Part shown: piece by piece, positions 35,146 to 44,341 of the stretch
Layout of the letters: every line of letters starts with the position of its first letter
How positions within the stretch are numbered: the first letter of the stretch is position 1
Origin: an uncultured Phascolarctobacterium sp.
Lineage (GTDB): Bacteria > Bacillota > Negativicutes > Acidaminococcales > Acidaminococcaceae
Assembly (NCBI GenBank): GCA_900551745.1
Contig: URXA01000005.1
Span: 17,722 to 81,721, forward strand
Reading direction: 5' to 3'
Length of the DNA: 64,000 nucleotides
Notes under the pieces: generated by a model
The model's database searches: none
The model's input: only the letters and a program-made list of their open reading frames with translations
Told to the model about the DNA's origin: nothing
Made by a program: the position numbers and the translations under genes

Positions 35146-36022
35146 CACAAAAGAATATTTTATCCGGGAAACCTATAAATCTATCAAACGCAACGGCTTG
35201 ATGAGTCTTGCCTCAGTATCTACTGTAGCACTTTCATTACTTGTTTTAGGTATGTTTCTGCTGATTTTTATCAATACTAATAATTTGGCACAATATCTTG
35301 AAAGTCAGGTGCAGATTACTGTTTATATGGAAGATTCTGTTGAAGCTCCCGGGCTAAGCGATATGAAGCAGACACTGGAAAATTTGCCCGGTGTTCTAAG
35401 CGTGACAGAGGTCAGCAAACAAGAAGCTCTTTCCAGATTTAAGGAACGGCTGGGGCAGCAGGAAAAGTTGCTGCATTCATTAGGAACCGATAATCCTTTT
35501 CCTAATTCATTTGAAGTGCAGGTAGACCGGCCAGATAGAATTAATGAACTGGCACCGCAGATACACGAAATGGAAGGTGTAGAAACGGCTAAATTTGGTC
35601 AGGAAATAGTAGAACATATTTTTCAGATGACGAAAATACTGCGCATTGGCGGTGTTGTTCTGGTAATTTTACTGGCTCTTGCAACACTGTTTATTATTGC
35701 TAATACTATTAGGTTAACTGTTTTTGCCAGGAGAAAAGAGGTCAATATTATGAAATATGTTGGCGCTACCGACTGGTTTATCAGGTGGCCTTTTATCCTG
35801 GAAGGCATGACGCTTGGTTTTTTTGGGGCGTTGATTGCTAATTTTGTTATTAACGGTACCTATGCGGCGCTTTTGTCGCGTATTTATGCGACACTGGCTT
35901 TTTTACCGATGGTGCCGGCATATCCAATGCTCACCTATGTCGATATTTCTATTATTTTAGCCGGAACGGCAATTGGTGCGGCAGGAAGTTATATTTCCTT
36001 GCGTAAGTTTTTAAAAGTTTAA
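35135..36022 (+). CDS. ftsX: Cell division protein FtsX
   Basis: A 295-residue membrane partner of FtsE with one N-terminal transmembrane helix, an extracytoplasmic domain of ~110 residues (QVQITVYMEDSVE, then NPFPNSFEVQV), and three C-terminal helices. The last helices contain KYVGATDWFIRWPFILEG, an FtsX hallmark. The external domain would contact the coiled coil of the M23 protein encoded 15 bases downstream. Confidence 0.94.
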   Translation: MSLSTKEYFIRETYKSIKRNGLMSLASVSTVALSLLVLGMFLLIFINTNNLAQYLESQVQITVYMEDSVEAPGLSDMKQTLENLPGVLSVTEVSKQEALSRFKERLGQQEKLLHSLGTDNPFPNSFEVQVDRPDRINELAPQIHEMEGVETAKFGQEIVEHIFQMTKILRIGGVVLVILLALATLFIIANTIRLTVFARRKEVNIMKYVGATDWFIRWPFILEGMTLGFFGALIANFVINGTYAALLSRIYATLAFLPMVPAYPMLTYVDISIILAGTAIGAAGSYISLRKFLKV

Positions 36023-36037
36023 CAGCGGAGGCCGATT

Positions 36038-37171
36038 ATGCCAAAAAAGAAAGTTCTTATGGCTGTATTGGCGTTAATATTCGCTGTTATGCAGATTTTG
36101 CCGGCTTTTGCGAATGAGCTGGAAGATAAGCAAGCGGAATATGATGACGTACAGCAAAAAATGCAGCAAATGGAAATAGCTAAAGAACGTGCTCGTCGTG
36201 AAGCAGAAGCTGCCAGTGACAGAATGGAAGAGATTGTTGCTGAGTTGAATCGTCTGCAGGCAGAAATCAAAGAGATCGAAGCCAAACGTGATAAATTACA
36301 GCCGCTGATTGATGAAAATCAGGAAGTTTTAGCAGAAAAGAAAGCCAAAATGGAAGGCCGTATGAAGATTTATCGCCAGCGTCTGCGCGATATTTATATC
36401 AATGGGCAAATCAACTATCTTGATGTACTGTTGGGTGCAAAAGATTTTTCAGATTTTTCTTCAAGAATGTTTTTGTTGCAAAAAATTATCAGCCGTGATT
36501 TGGCAATGATGGATACGATCATGAAGGAAACTGCTGAAATCGAAGCGCGTCAGAAAGAATTGGATGCGCAGATGGCTGATATTGAAAAAATGCGTAGTGA
36601 CCTTGATGAGAAACAAAAGAAAGCTGAATCCAGCAAGGAAGAGCGTGCTCAACTGCTTTATAGGGCGGAAGAAGAAAGTCGCCAGGCTGATGAAGATTAT
36701 GATCGCTTACTTGCTATTTCCGAGAATATCGCTAGTATGTTGAGAAGCTTGGAGCGTAGTTCTTCTATGCCTACGGGCGGTGGAACCGGTAAGTTTATCT
36801 GGCCGGTAACAGGTGAGATAACTTCTTATTATGGTTGGCGTACACATCCTGTATTTGGTACAACGAGATATCATTCCGGTATGGATATTGCCTGTGATTA
36901 TGGTACACCGATTGTAGCTGCTGACTCTGGTACAATAATCTATTCCGGCTGGATGGGCGGTTATGGTTATGCGGTGATGATCGATCATGGCGGCGGGCTG
37001 GTTTCTTTGTACGGCCATAATCAGGAACTTGCCGTCAGCGAAGGACAATATGTAAATAAAGGTCAGGTAATCTCATATGCAGGCAGTACTGGCTGGTCGA
37101 CTGGTCCGCACTGTCATTTTGAAGTACGTATCCACGGTGAGGTAACAGAACCGTTGGATTATTTGCCTTGA
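36038..37171 (+). CDS. Murein hydrolase activator / M23 peptidase (EnvC-like)
   Basis: A 377-residue exported protein: signal peptide to about AFA-NE, a long coiled coil (residues ~25-245, rich in Glu/Lys/Gln heptads), a Gly-rich linker, and a C-terminal LytM/M23 domain. Zinc-ligand motifs are intact (YHSGMDIACDYG near residue 278 and GPHCHFEVR near 358), so the enzyme could itself cut peptide cross-links and is not merely a degenerate EnvC-type activator. Gene order ftsE-ftsX-this gene indicates control by FtsEX during division, as for PcsB, CwlO and EnvC. Confidence 0.92.
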   Translation: MPKKKVLMAVLALIFAVMQILPAFANELEDKQAEYDDVQQKMQQMEIAKERARREAEAASDRMEEIVAELNRLQAEIKEIEAKRDKLQPLIDENQEVLAEKKAKMEGRMKIYRQRLRDIYINGQINYLDVLLGAKDFSDFSSRMFLLQKIISRDLAMMDTIMKETAEIEARQKELDAQMADIEKMRSDLDEKQKKAESSKEERAQLLYRAEEESRQADEDYDRLLAISENIASMLRSLERSSSMPTGGGTGKFIWPVTGEITSYYGWRTHPVFGTTRYHSGMDIACDYGTPIVAADSGTIIYSGWMGGYGYAVMIDHGGGLVSLYGHNQELAVSEGQYVNKGQVISYAGSTGWSTGPHCHFEVRIHGEVTEPLDYLP

Positions 37172-37202
37172 TTTAAAGGAAGATAAGCGGGGGCAGGGAG
37201 TT

Positions 37203-38351
37203 ATGTTTAAAAAGCGTTTTAGTATGATGACAGTGCTTGTAGCCTGCCTTTGCGCTATAGTTGTTACGCTTGGAACTGTGTTTTACGGTATGGAGCGTAT
37301 TACCGGTGATGCGTTGGGAAGTTTAAAATTTCTCAAGACATTAGTTTTAGTCCGGGAAAAATTTGTGGAACAGCCAAGTGATGGAAAACTATTTGATGGT
37401 GCAGCTACTGGCTTGGTAAAAGCGTTGGATGACCCGTATTCTGTGTATTTGGATCAGCAAAGCTTTAAGGATATCAGTAATGTAACAGAAGGTTTTTTTG
37501 GTGGTATCGGTGTAGTAGTTGGTAAAAAGGATAATAATTTTGTTGTTGTGGCACCTTTAGAGGGAACACCAGGAGAAAAAGCTGGGATCAAAGCCGGCGA
37601 TAAAATAGTTCAGGTCGATGGTAAAAAGACTGCCGGGATGCAGCTTGAAGATGTTGTTGCAATGATTCGAGGTACGCAGGGAACAGAAGTAGAGCTGGTC
37701 TTGGATGATAACAAAGGTAACGAACGTACGGTAAGAGTTGTACGTGGCGATATCAAAATCAAGTCAGTTGCTGGCGAAATGCTGCCGGATAGCAAGATTG
37801 GCTATATCAGGATTGCTATTTTCAACGAGAACACATCGGGAGAGTTTGCGAAGAAATATCAGGAACTGGAAGAACAGGGGATGCAGGCACTGTTATTGGA
37901 TTTAAGACAGAATCCTGGAGGGATTTTAGGAGAGTCTGTACGTGTTGCTCAATATTTAGTTCCTAAGGGACCTATCGTATCCGTTATCGATAGGGAAGGA
38001 CGCAAATATACGGAAGAATCTTATTTGGAAAAAGTTAAGTATCCACTTGCTGTGCTAGTTGATCATGGCAGTGCAAGTGCTTCTGAAATCGTTGCAGGAG
38101 CTGTGCAGGACACTAAATCCGGGAGGCTTTTTGGTACTCAGACCTTTGGCAAGGGGTCAGTACAAACTGTATATAGGCTGCCTCAGAATACAGGGTTAAA
38201 GCTTACTACAGCTAAATATTATACTCCTTCTGGAAGATCTATTAACGGTACGGGTATTACACCTGATGAAGTTGTGGAACTGCCTGAACAGTCAACAAAG
38301 GATATACAGCTGGAAACAGCGGAGAATTATTTACGTGCTTTGCAGAAATAA
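37203..38351 (+). CDS. ctpA: S41-family C-terminal processing peptidase
   Basis: A 382-residue periplasmic serine protease anchored by an N-terminal helix (MMTVLVACLCAIVVTLG). A PDZ domain (VVAPLEGTPGEKAGIKAGDKI) is followed by the S41 catalytic core: LLLDLRQNPGG, DHGSASASEIVAGA (Ser near residue 291) and TFGKGSVQT (Lys near 316). CtpA-type proteases trim envelope proteins and in several bacteria degrade or tune peptidoglycan hydrolases. Its position right after the M23 gene suggests a regulatory link to that hydrolase. Confidence 0.92.
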   Translation: MFKKRFSMMTVLVACLCAIVVTLGTVFYGMERITGDALGSLKFLKTLVLVREKFVEQPSDGKLFDGAATGLVKALDDPYSVYLDQQSFKDISNVTEGFFGGIGVVVGKKDNNFVVVAPLEGTPGEKAGIKAGDKIVQVDGKKTAGMQLEDVVAMIRGTQGTEVELVLDDNKGNERTVRVVRGDIKIKSVAGEMLPDSKIGYIRIAIFNENTSGEFAKKYQELEEQGMQALLLDLRQNPGGILGESVRVAQYLVPKGPIVSVIDREGRKYTEESYLEKVKYPLAVLVDHGSASASEIVAGAVQDTKSGRLFGTQTFGKGSVQTVYRLPQNTGLKLTTAKYYTPSGRSINGTGITPDEVVELPEQSTKDIQLETAENYLRALQK

Positions 38352-38357
38352 TAATTT

Positions 38358-38390
38358 AAGAGCTAATGCTTTCAAGCATTGGCTCTTTTG
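38358..38390 (+). terminator. Terminator of the ftsEX cluster
   Basis: 14-bp stem (38358-38371 with 38374-38387; one T-G pair) with a TTTTGCTTTTG tail. Confidence 0.85.
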
Positions 38391-38450
38391 CTTTTGTTAT
38401 ATTTTTATGATAAAATATTTAAGTGTATAAATAATTGATATGGTGATATT

Positions 38451-39896
38451 ATGAAATTATCCGGAGAAATAACATTAGCAAGCGGTTTTATTTTTGATTA
38501 TAGCAATATGCTGAATACTCATACTATAACAGCTGAAGCTATCGAAGCTTTGGAGAGTAAGGCGGCAGATGCGGCAGATGCTCTAATGCTGATACGTGAG
38601 CAAGGTACAGCAAAGGCGCATTTATCTAAAGATGGTACGCCGGAGCATGTGTTTTTTACGAAACTTCCGTTTATTCAAGCTGGCAATCCTAATACGCCGG
38701 AATCTATTGCTAAATTGAAACAGTTTGGAAGTTATCTGCAGCAGAAGATTGATGCGGTTGTTTTTTTAGGGGTAGGTGGATCCTATCTTGGGAATAAAGT
38801 TCTTTTTGATATTTTTGCCGGTTCCGGTTGGAATGTAGGCTGTGAAAAAAGCAGGCAGGGTTACCCTAGGGTATATTTCTCGGGAAATAATTTAGATGTC
38901 GATCAGTATGGTGAAGTTATAAATGAACTGGAGTATCTGGCGACGCACAGGCTAGGGAAAAATGAGCCATTTAGAGTATTGCTTGTTCCTATTTCCAAAT
39001 CTGGTACGACTTTAGAAACTTTAGCAGCGTTTTCTTATTTTTATGAGCAGTGTCAAAAGTCTTCGTTATTGCAAATGGAGGTTGCGGTCGTAACCGATCT
39101 AGATGAAGATATATCGCCCTTATATAAATTGGCTAAGGAGCAGGGCTGGCATTGTTTTGATATTAAAGAAGGAATTGGCGGCCGGTTTTGTATTTTCAGC
39201 GATCCAGGGTTAATTACTGCTGCCGCGATAGGAATGGATATAGATGCCTTTTTACGCGGAGCAAAGGATATGGAAAATGCATGTCAGTCAGCTTCGCTTG
39301 GAGAAAACCCGGCGCTCTTGAATGCAGTTTTGAAGTATGCAGCAGCCGAAAAAGGTGTTGATATCGAAGTTTTTATGCCATATGCGGCGAAAATGAAATC
39401 TGTTGGTGAATGGTATGTACAGCTGTTGGCTGAATCTCTTGGCAAGCGTAAAGATCGTGAGGGTAATGTTGTTTATTATGGACGTACTCCGGTTTCAGCT
39501 GTTGGTTCCACTGATATGCATGCACAAACACAACAGCATCAGGATGGGAAAAAAGATAAAGTAATACAGTTTATTGAAATATTGGAACGTAAGCAGCAGA
39601 TTGTTTTAAACAATTCCTTTACTCATATCAGCGCATTAAAAAAATATGACGGCTTATCTGTTGACCATGCTCTGAAAATTGCACTTGCGGCTAATGAAGA
39701 GGCTTTGACTAGCGACGGGAGATTAAATGCGAAATATATTTTGCCGCGGATAGACGAATATTATTTAGGACAGCTGCTTTATTTTCTGATGCTTTCTGTA
39801 GCATATGAAGGTGAGTTGGCGGATGTTGACGCCTATGATCAGCCGGGTGTTGAAACTTATAAGCATATCATGAAGCAGAAAATGTCCCAGCAGTAG
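38451..39896 (+). CDS. pgi: Glucose-6-phosphate isomerase
   Basis: A 481-residue cytoplasmic enzyme interconverting glucose 6-phosphate and fructose 6-phosphate. FLGVGGSYLGNKVLFD, VPISKSGTTLETLAAFSYF (phosphate-binding), EGIGGRFCIFSDPG and TDMHAQTQQHQDG (active-site Gln and His) are visible. The catalytic-base Glu region is less obvious by eye. The GGRF-CIF block replaces the more common GGR(F/Y)SxxS, a minor variation. It has its own terminator and stands apart from the neighbouring envelope genes. Fructose 6-phosphate is also the substrate of GlmS, encoded later in the window. Confidence 0.92.
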   Translation: MKLSGEITLASGFIFDYSNMLNTHTITAEAIEALESKAADAADALMLIREQGTAKAHLSKDGTPEHVFFTKLPFIQAGNPNTPESIAKLKQFGSYLQQKIDAVVFLGVGGSYLGNKVLFDIFAGSGWNVGCEKSRQGYPRVYFSGNNLDVDQYGEVINELEYLATHRLGKNEPFRVLLVPISKSGTTLETLAAFSYFYEQCQKSSLLQMEVAVVTDLDEDISPLYKLAKEQGWHCFDIKEGIGGRFCIFSDPGLITAAAIGMDIDAFLRGAKDMENACQSASLGENPALLNAVLKYAAAEKGVDIEVFMPYAAKMKSVGEWYVQLLAESLGKRKDREGNVVYYGRTPVSAVGSTDMHAQTQQHQDGKKDKVIQFIEILERKQQIVLNNSFTHISALKKYDGLSVDHALKIALAANEEALTSDGRLNAKYILPRIDEYYLGQLLYFLMLSVAYEGELADVDAYDQPGVETYKHIMKQKMSQQ

Positions 39897-39902
39897 AATT
39901 TT

Positions 39903-39935
39903 AACGTGCCGATATTTTACGGCACGTTTTGTTTT
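39903..39935 (+). terminator. Terminator of pgi
   Basis: 9-bp perfect stem AACGTGCCG/CGGCACGTT with an 8-nt loop and a TTGTTTTT tail, immediately before the next ATG at 39947. Confidence 0.85.
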
Positions 39936-39946
39936 TGTGAGGAAAT

Positions 39947-40831
39947 ATGAAAAAGTTTTGGAGAATTATTTTAACTATTATCATAGCAGTCGCAGCGTAT
40001 TGTTATGAAGCTTATGATTTTGGGTCAGAAGTTCAGGGCGCTGTTTCAGCTCCGCAAGGTCAGCTTGAGGTAAAATTGTTGGATGTTGGACATGGAGATG
40101 CAATTTTATTGAGAACTCAGGCCGTTGCAATACTTGTGGATACAGGTGATTATAAAAATAGTGATATACTTGTCCGCAGATTGAAGGCTTTAGGTGTTAG
40201 AAAACTGGATGCTTTGATTGTTACACATCATCATTTAGATCATTTGGGAGGAGTAATAAAAATATTAAATAATTTTGATGTTAAAAACTATTATGACAAT
40301 GGTATCGTAAATCCTCAAAGTGAAATTTCTAAAGATGTAGAGAAACTGATCCTTAATGAAATTTTAAGTCGCCGGATATTAGGGGCTGGGCAAAAACTGG
40401 AGTTTGCAGATAATATAAATTTAAACTTTTTAGCTCCTGTTAGTAAAAAGGGTTTTCCTGAAAAAGATTTAAATAATAATAGTTTGGTTTTTAAATTACA
40501 GTATGGTGAATTTTCAATGCTTTTTACAGGCGATATTGAAGCAAAGGCCGAAAATGATTTGGTAAGTAGATATGGAAAAAGCCTTCAGAGCACTGTTTTG
40601 AAGGTAGCACATCACGGAAGCCGTACGTCTTCCACCTATAATTTTTTAAAAGCTGTGCAGCCGCAGTTGGCACTGATAAGCTGTGGAGACAAGGAAAAAT
40701 ATAATCACCCTAATGAGAAGGTATTAGGAACATTTAAGTATTTACAAATTCCTGTTAAAGTCACCAGCCAAAATGGTGAAATTACTTTGAGGACTGACGG
40801 AGAAAAATATAAGGTTATGACAGATAAATAA
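39947..40831 (+). CDS. ComEC/Rec2-like metallo-beta-lactamase-fold hydrolase, exported
   Basis: A 294-residue protein with one N-terminal hydrophobic segment and a metallo-beta-lactamase domain. LLDVGHGDAILLRT, VTHHHLDHLGGV (HxHxDH), FTGDIEAKAE and KVAHHGSRTSST are the metal-site motifs seen in the C-terminal domain of ComEC and in free-standing relatives. Without the ComEC channel it is probably a secreted or anchored nuclease/phosphodiesterase rather than the DNA uptake channel. Codon and base composition are a little AT-richer than its neighbours. The ribosome binding site is GTGAGGA. Confidence 0.88.
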   Translation: MKKFWRIILTIIIAVAAYCYEAYDFGSEVQGAVSAPQGQLEVKLLDVGHGDAILLRTQAVAILVDTGDYKNSDILVRRLKALGVRKLDALIVTHHHLDHLGGVIKILNNFDVKNYYDNGIVNPQSEISKDVEKLILNEILSRRILGAGQKLEFADNINLNFLAPVSKKGFPEKDLNNNSLVFKLQYGEFSMLFTGDIEAKAENDLVSRYGKSLQSTVLKVAHHGSRTSSTYNFLKAVQPQLALISCGDKEKYNHPNEKVLGTFKYLQIPVKVTSQNGEITLRTDGEKYKVMTDK

Positions 40832-40864
40832 AAAACGTCATCTTAAATTTAAGATGACGTTTTT
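40831..40864. terminator. Bidirectional terminator, self-complementary 34-mer
   Basis: A perfect 17+17 palindrome (40831-40847 with 40848-40864) with A5 and T5 ends, between two converging genes. Confidence 0.9.
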
Positions 40865-40870
40865 GTTATT

Positions 40871-41701
40871 TTAGAATGTCGCTCCATTTTCAAGGAATAC
40901 TGGTTCAGCAGAGGCTTTTTCCGCTAAAGCTGTACCGATATAACCGCGTTTTACCATTGTCTGTAAAACTAAACGTTGTCTTTTTTTACAGCCTTCGGGA
41001 TTTTCCAGTGGATTGAGTGCAGATGGTGCATAAGGAAGAGCAGCAATAACGGCACATTCGGCAAGCTGCATCTGCTGAGGTAATTTATCGAAATATGTTA
41101 GTGCTGCAGATTTGATGCCAGTGGCACCAGCGCCAAAATAAGTTGTATTAAAATAAATTTCTAAAAGCTGGTCTTTAGTGTAATGCTGTTCCATAACCAG
41201 AGAAAGCATTGCTTCTTCAGTTTTGCGGATCAAGGTCTGTTCTTGTGAGAGAAAAAGGTTTTTTGTGAGCTGCTGGGTAATTGTGCTGCCGCCTTGAACT
41301 ACTTCTCCGGCAGTAATATTTACTAATGTAGCACGCAGAATACTATCAACATCTATAGCGCCGTGATTATAAAAATTGTGATCTTCGATAGCCAGTAAGG
41401 CTTGCTGCATTTCAATAGGGATATCTGTGATTGGAACCCAATCAATATCGTTAGTGCGTTCTTGGACAGCTTCTTCAATATTTAGGCTCAGCCAGATTTT
41501 TTGTATCGGATCAGGCCAATCTTGTTTTGGAGGTAAGATAGAAAGTAAAAAAATGGTTGCTTTGCTGTGTTCGCTTGTCCGCTGCTGAGCAGAATGTTGT
41601 GGAGTTGACGGCGGAACCTCTTTTTTGATTGGGTCATTACTGGTAGGATACCAAAAAAAGATACCTACAGCGGCAACGATGAGAACGAATATTTTGAACA
41701 T
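40871..41701 (-). CDS. Monofunctional peptidoglycan glycosyltransferase (GT51)
   Basis: A 276-residue membrane-anchored transglycosylase that polymerises lipid II into glycan strands. It has an N-terminal helix (IFVLIVAAVGIFFWYP), a Pro/Gln/Ser-rich linker, then the GT51 domain with LLAIEDHNFYNHGAID (catalytic Glu), GGSTITQQLTKNLFLS, KTEEAMLSLVMEQHYTKDQLLEIYFN and YFGAGATGIKSAA. No transpeptidase domain follows, so it is of the MtgA/monofunctional type. Transcribed alone on the minus strand. Confidence 0.9.
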   Translation of the reverse strand: MFKIFVLIVAAVGIFFWYPTSNDPIKKEVPPSTPQHSAQQRTSEHSKATIFLLSILPPKQDWPDPIQKIWLSLNIEEAVQERTNDIDWVPITDIPIEMQQALLAIEDHNFYNHGAIDVDSILRATLVNITAGEVVQGGSTITQQLTKNLFLSQEQTLIRKTEEAMLSLVMEQHYTKDQLLEIYFNTTYFGAGATGIKSAALTYFDKLPQQMQLAECAVIAALPYAPSALNPLENPEGCKKRQRLVLQTMVKRGYIGTALAEKASAEPVFLENGATF

Positions 41702-41981
41702 AAGGTACCTCTTTAAATCATGATAATTATTAATTCTATTGTATCAGAGATTTTAGAAATAATAAAATAAAAAAACACTTATCTATGAATAAAAAATTGA
41801 AAAATATTTTGAAAAAAGATCTCTAAAGTAGTACAATATTAAATAAAATAGGGTTAGTGTTTCTAATAATGGACAGATTTTTTTCAGTAGTATATTTAAA
41901 AAAATTTTTTCATAGAAAAGCTTGCGTAATTATACGATAAAGATGTATAATTACAAATCATAAGTTTTAGGGAGGCTGGAT
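41702..41981. other. Divergent AT-rich intergenic region before argC
   Basis: 280 bases, very AT-rich, between the minus-strand transglycosylase gene and argC. It contains the argC promoter and inverted repeat (41922-41954). A TGAATAAAAAATTGA stretch at about 41784-41798 weakly resembles an arginine-repressor box. No ORF of note. Confidence 0.6.
41922..41954 (+). promoter_or_regulatory. argC promoter with candidate ArgR operator
   Basis: -35 TTGCGT (41922-41927), 18-bp spacer, -10 TATAAT (41946-41951). A perfect 10-bp inverted repeat, GTAATTATAC (41926-41935) and GTATAATTAC (41945-41954), covers the -10 and the end of the -35. Each arm is itself an AT-rich near-palindrome and their centres are 19 bp apart, close to the spacing of tandem ARG boxes bound by hexameric ArgR. 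Confidence 0.6.
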
Positions 41982-43016
41982 ATGAAAGCAAGTGTCATTG
42001 GAGCTACAGGTTTTGCCGGAGCTGAACTGTTGAGATTATTGGACGGGCATCCGGAGGTAGAACTTGCTGCGATAACATCTGAAAGCAGTACTGGTGAGAA
42101 TATTGCTGCTATGTATCCTCATTTGTCTGCACGTATTGAGAATGAATTGAGCAGTTTGCAGGATATTGAGCAAATTGCTGATAAAAGTGATGTTATTTTT
42201 ATTGCTTTGCCGCATGGTCATGCGATGAAGATCGGCAGGCAGTTGAAAATGCACGATACAAAGATAATAGACTTGGGCGGAGACTATAGATTTAAGGATA
42301 TACGAGTTTTTGAAGACTGGTATAAAGTAAAGCACGAAGACCCAGAAACGAAGGCTGTCTATGGCTTGACTGAATTATATAGAGAACAGGTAAGGGCAGC
42401 TAAAATTTTAGCAAACCCCGGCTGTTATACGACCTGCAGTATTTTAGCATTAGTGCCTTTACTGAAAGCAGGATTGATTGAAGCTCAGGGAATTATTATA
42501 GATGCAAAATCTGGCACAACTGGCGCAGGGCGCAGCTTGAAGCTGGGCAGTCTCTATTGTTCTGTTAATGAAAATTTTCGCGCTTATGGTGTGTCTGGCC
42601 ACAGGCATACTCCTGAAATTGAGCAGGTTTACAGTGAATATGCCGGAAAAGATGTTGTAATTCAATTCACACCGCATTTGTTGCCTGTAGATCGTGGAAT
42701 TTTAGCGACTTGCTATGCTCATCTCAAAAATGACGTCAGCGAGGTTCAGGTTCAGGAAGCTTTTGCAGAAATGTATGCTGATGAGTATTTTATTCGTTTG
42801 CGCGGTCAGGGTGCTTGCCCGGAAATAAAAAATGTCAGGGCATCTAATTATGTGGATATTGGCTGGCAGATTGATAAGCGTACTGGACGTATCATCGTTA
42901 TGAGTGCGTTGGATAATTTAGTGAAAGGTGCGGCAGGTCAGGCTGTTCAGAATATGAATGTGATGTTTGGGATACCGGAAAATACTGGTTTGACTCAATT
43001 ACCTATTTATCCTTGA
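41982..43016 (+). CDS. argC: N-acetyl-gamma-glutamyl-phosphate reductase
   Basis: A 344-residue NADPH-dependent enzyme for the third step of arginine synthesis. The Rossmann start VIGATGFAGAELLRLL, the active-site ILANPGCYTTCSILAL (Cys near residue 148), DAKSGTTGAGRSLK and the His in GVSGHRHTPEI are all present. A GGGAGG site precedes the ATG. It is the first gene of argCJBDF, the usual Firmicutes order. Confidence 0.95.
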   Translation: MKASVIGATGFAGAELLRLLDGHPEVELAAITSESSTGENIAAMYPHLSARIENELSSLQDIEQIADKSDVIFIALPHGHAMKIGRQLKMHDTKIIDLGGDYRFKDIRVFEDWYKVKHEDPETKAVYGLTELYREQVRAAKILANPGCYTTCSILALVPLLKAGLIEAQGIIIDAKSGTTGAGRSLKLGSLYCSVNENFRAYGVSGHRHTPEIEQVYSEYAGKDVVIQFTPHLLPVDRGILATCYAHLKNDVSEVQVQEAFAEMYADEYFIRLRGQGACPEIKNVRASNYVDIGWQIDKRTGRIIVMSALDNLVKGAAGQAVQNMNVMFGIPENTGLTQLPIYP

Positions 43017-43029
43017 GGAGGCGTGAATA

Positions 43030-44235
43030 ATGAAGAAAATTGATGGCTGGGTAACCGCGCCGCAGGGATTTCTTGCTGCCGGAGTTAAAGCCGGTATTAA
43101 AGCCAGCGGCAATCATGATGTGGCCGTTATTTACAGCACGGTTCCGGCAGCTGCCGGTGCTGTATTTACTCAGAATAAAATGTGTGCGGCTCCTGTTTTA
43201 GTAAGCAGAGAAGTAGCACTAGAGGCTGCGGCTCAGGCTATTATAGTCAACAGCGGCTGCGCAAATGCCTGTACAGGCGAGCAGGGCTTACTCGATGCCC
43301 GGGAAATGCAGGCTTTTGCTGCTGGTCTGCTTGGCATTGAACCGCAGTGGGTCTATGTTTGCAGTACTGGTGTTATAGGTCATTTTTTGCCCATGGATAA
43401 AATAAAAAACGGTTTGGCCGATGCTGTCGATGCTATGGATGAAACCGAGGGTGAAAGCTGTGCTATGGCTATTCAGACAACTGATACGTTTATTAAGCGT
43501 GCTGCTTATGAATTTGAGGTTGGAGGTAAGACTGCAAGGATTGCTGGAATTGCTAAGGGTGCAGGAATGATCCATCCTAATATGGCGACAATGCTGACCT
43601 TTTTAACGACTGATGCGGCGATCGCTCCAGATGTTTTGAAAAGAGCTGTTAAGGCTGCCGCTGATAAATCTTTTAATATGGTAGTCGTTGATGGAGATAC
43701 CAGTACCAATGACAGTATGATCGTACTGGCCAACGGACTGGCTGAAAATGAAATTATACTTTCCGAGGAACATCCAGATTATCCTGCTTTTTTTGCAGCT
43801 TTGGTAACTTGTGCACAAGATCTCGCTAAGCTGATTGCCAGAGACGGCGAAGGAGCCACAAAATTTTTGGAAGTTAATGTTGTTGGTGCGGCTACATGGG
43901 AAGATGCCAAAGCAGCGGCTATGGCAATTGCGAAGTCACCACTTGTTAAAACTGCTTTTTTTGGCGAAGACCCGAATTGGGGCCGTATTGTTTGCGCTGC
44001 AGGCTACAGCGGCGCAGCAATGAATGCAGATAAAGTTAATTTGGAAATCGGCGGCGTACGTTTAGTTGAAAATGGTATGAACTGTAATATACCGCTGCCA
44101 AGCTTGACTGATATCATGAGTGAACATGATATCACAATGACAATTGATATGGCAGCAGGAAAGGAATGTGCTACAGTCTGGACCTGTGATTTCAGCTATG
44201 AATATGTCAAAATTAATGGTGAATACCATACCTGA
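43030..44235 (+). CDS. argJ: Glutamate N-acetyltransferase / amino-acid N-acetyltransferase
   Basis: A 401-residue ornithine acetyltransferase that recycles the acetyl group from N-acetylornithine to glutamate; bifunctional forms also use acetyl-CoA. The autocleavage site AGMIHPNMATMLTF is intact (Thr near residue 187 becomes the nucleophile of the beta chain), with PAAAGAVFTQNKMCAAPV at the N-terminus and FFGEDPNWGRIVCAAGYSG later. No argA or argE homologue lies in the cluster. The M20 peptidase at 11.6-12.8 kb is too generic to call ArgE. So the cyclic pathway through ArgJ is expected. Confidence 0.95.
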   Translation: MKKIDGWVTAPQGFLAAGVKAGIKASGNHDVAVIYSTVPAAAGAVFTQNKMCAAPVLVSREVALEAAAQAIIVNSGCANACTGEQGLLDAREMQAFAAGLLGIEPQWVYVCSTGVIGHFLPMDKIKNGLADAVDAMDETEGESCAMAIQTTDTFIKRAAYEFEVGGKTARIAGIAKGAGMIHPNMATMLTFLTTDAAIAPDVLKRAVKAAADKSFNMVVVDGDTSTNDSMIVLANGLAENEIILSEEHPDYPAFFAALVTCAQDLAKLIARDGEGATKFLEVNVVGAATWEDAKAAAMAIAKSPLVKTAFFGEDPNWGRIVCAAGYSGAAMNADKVNLEIGGVRLVENGMNCNIPLPSLTDIMSEHDITMTIDMAAGKECATVWTCDFSYEYVKINGEYHT

Positions 44236-44341
44236 GATTTGTTGCTGTACTGAGTCGGGAGTTTTGGCCGTCTCAAATTTATAAAAATACCAAAAGGCAG
44301 TCCAGGGCCCGGTACTGCCGTAAAAACAGGAGGAACTGTCA

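Noticed and set aside
44296..44319. Terminator between argJ and argB
   Set aside because: A GGCAGT/ACTGCC hairpin exists but no T run follows, and the genes belong to one pathway operon. Too weak to call.
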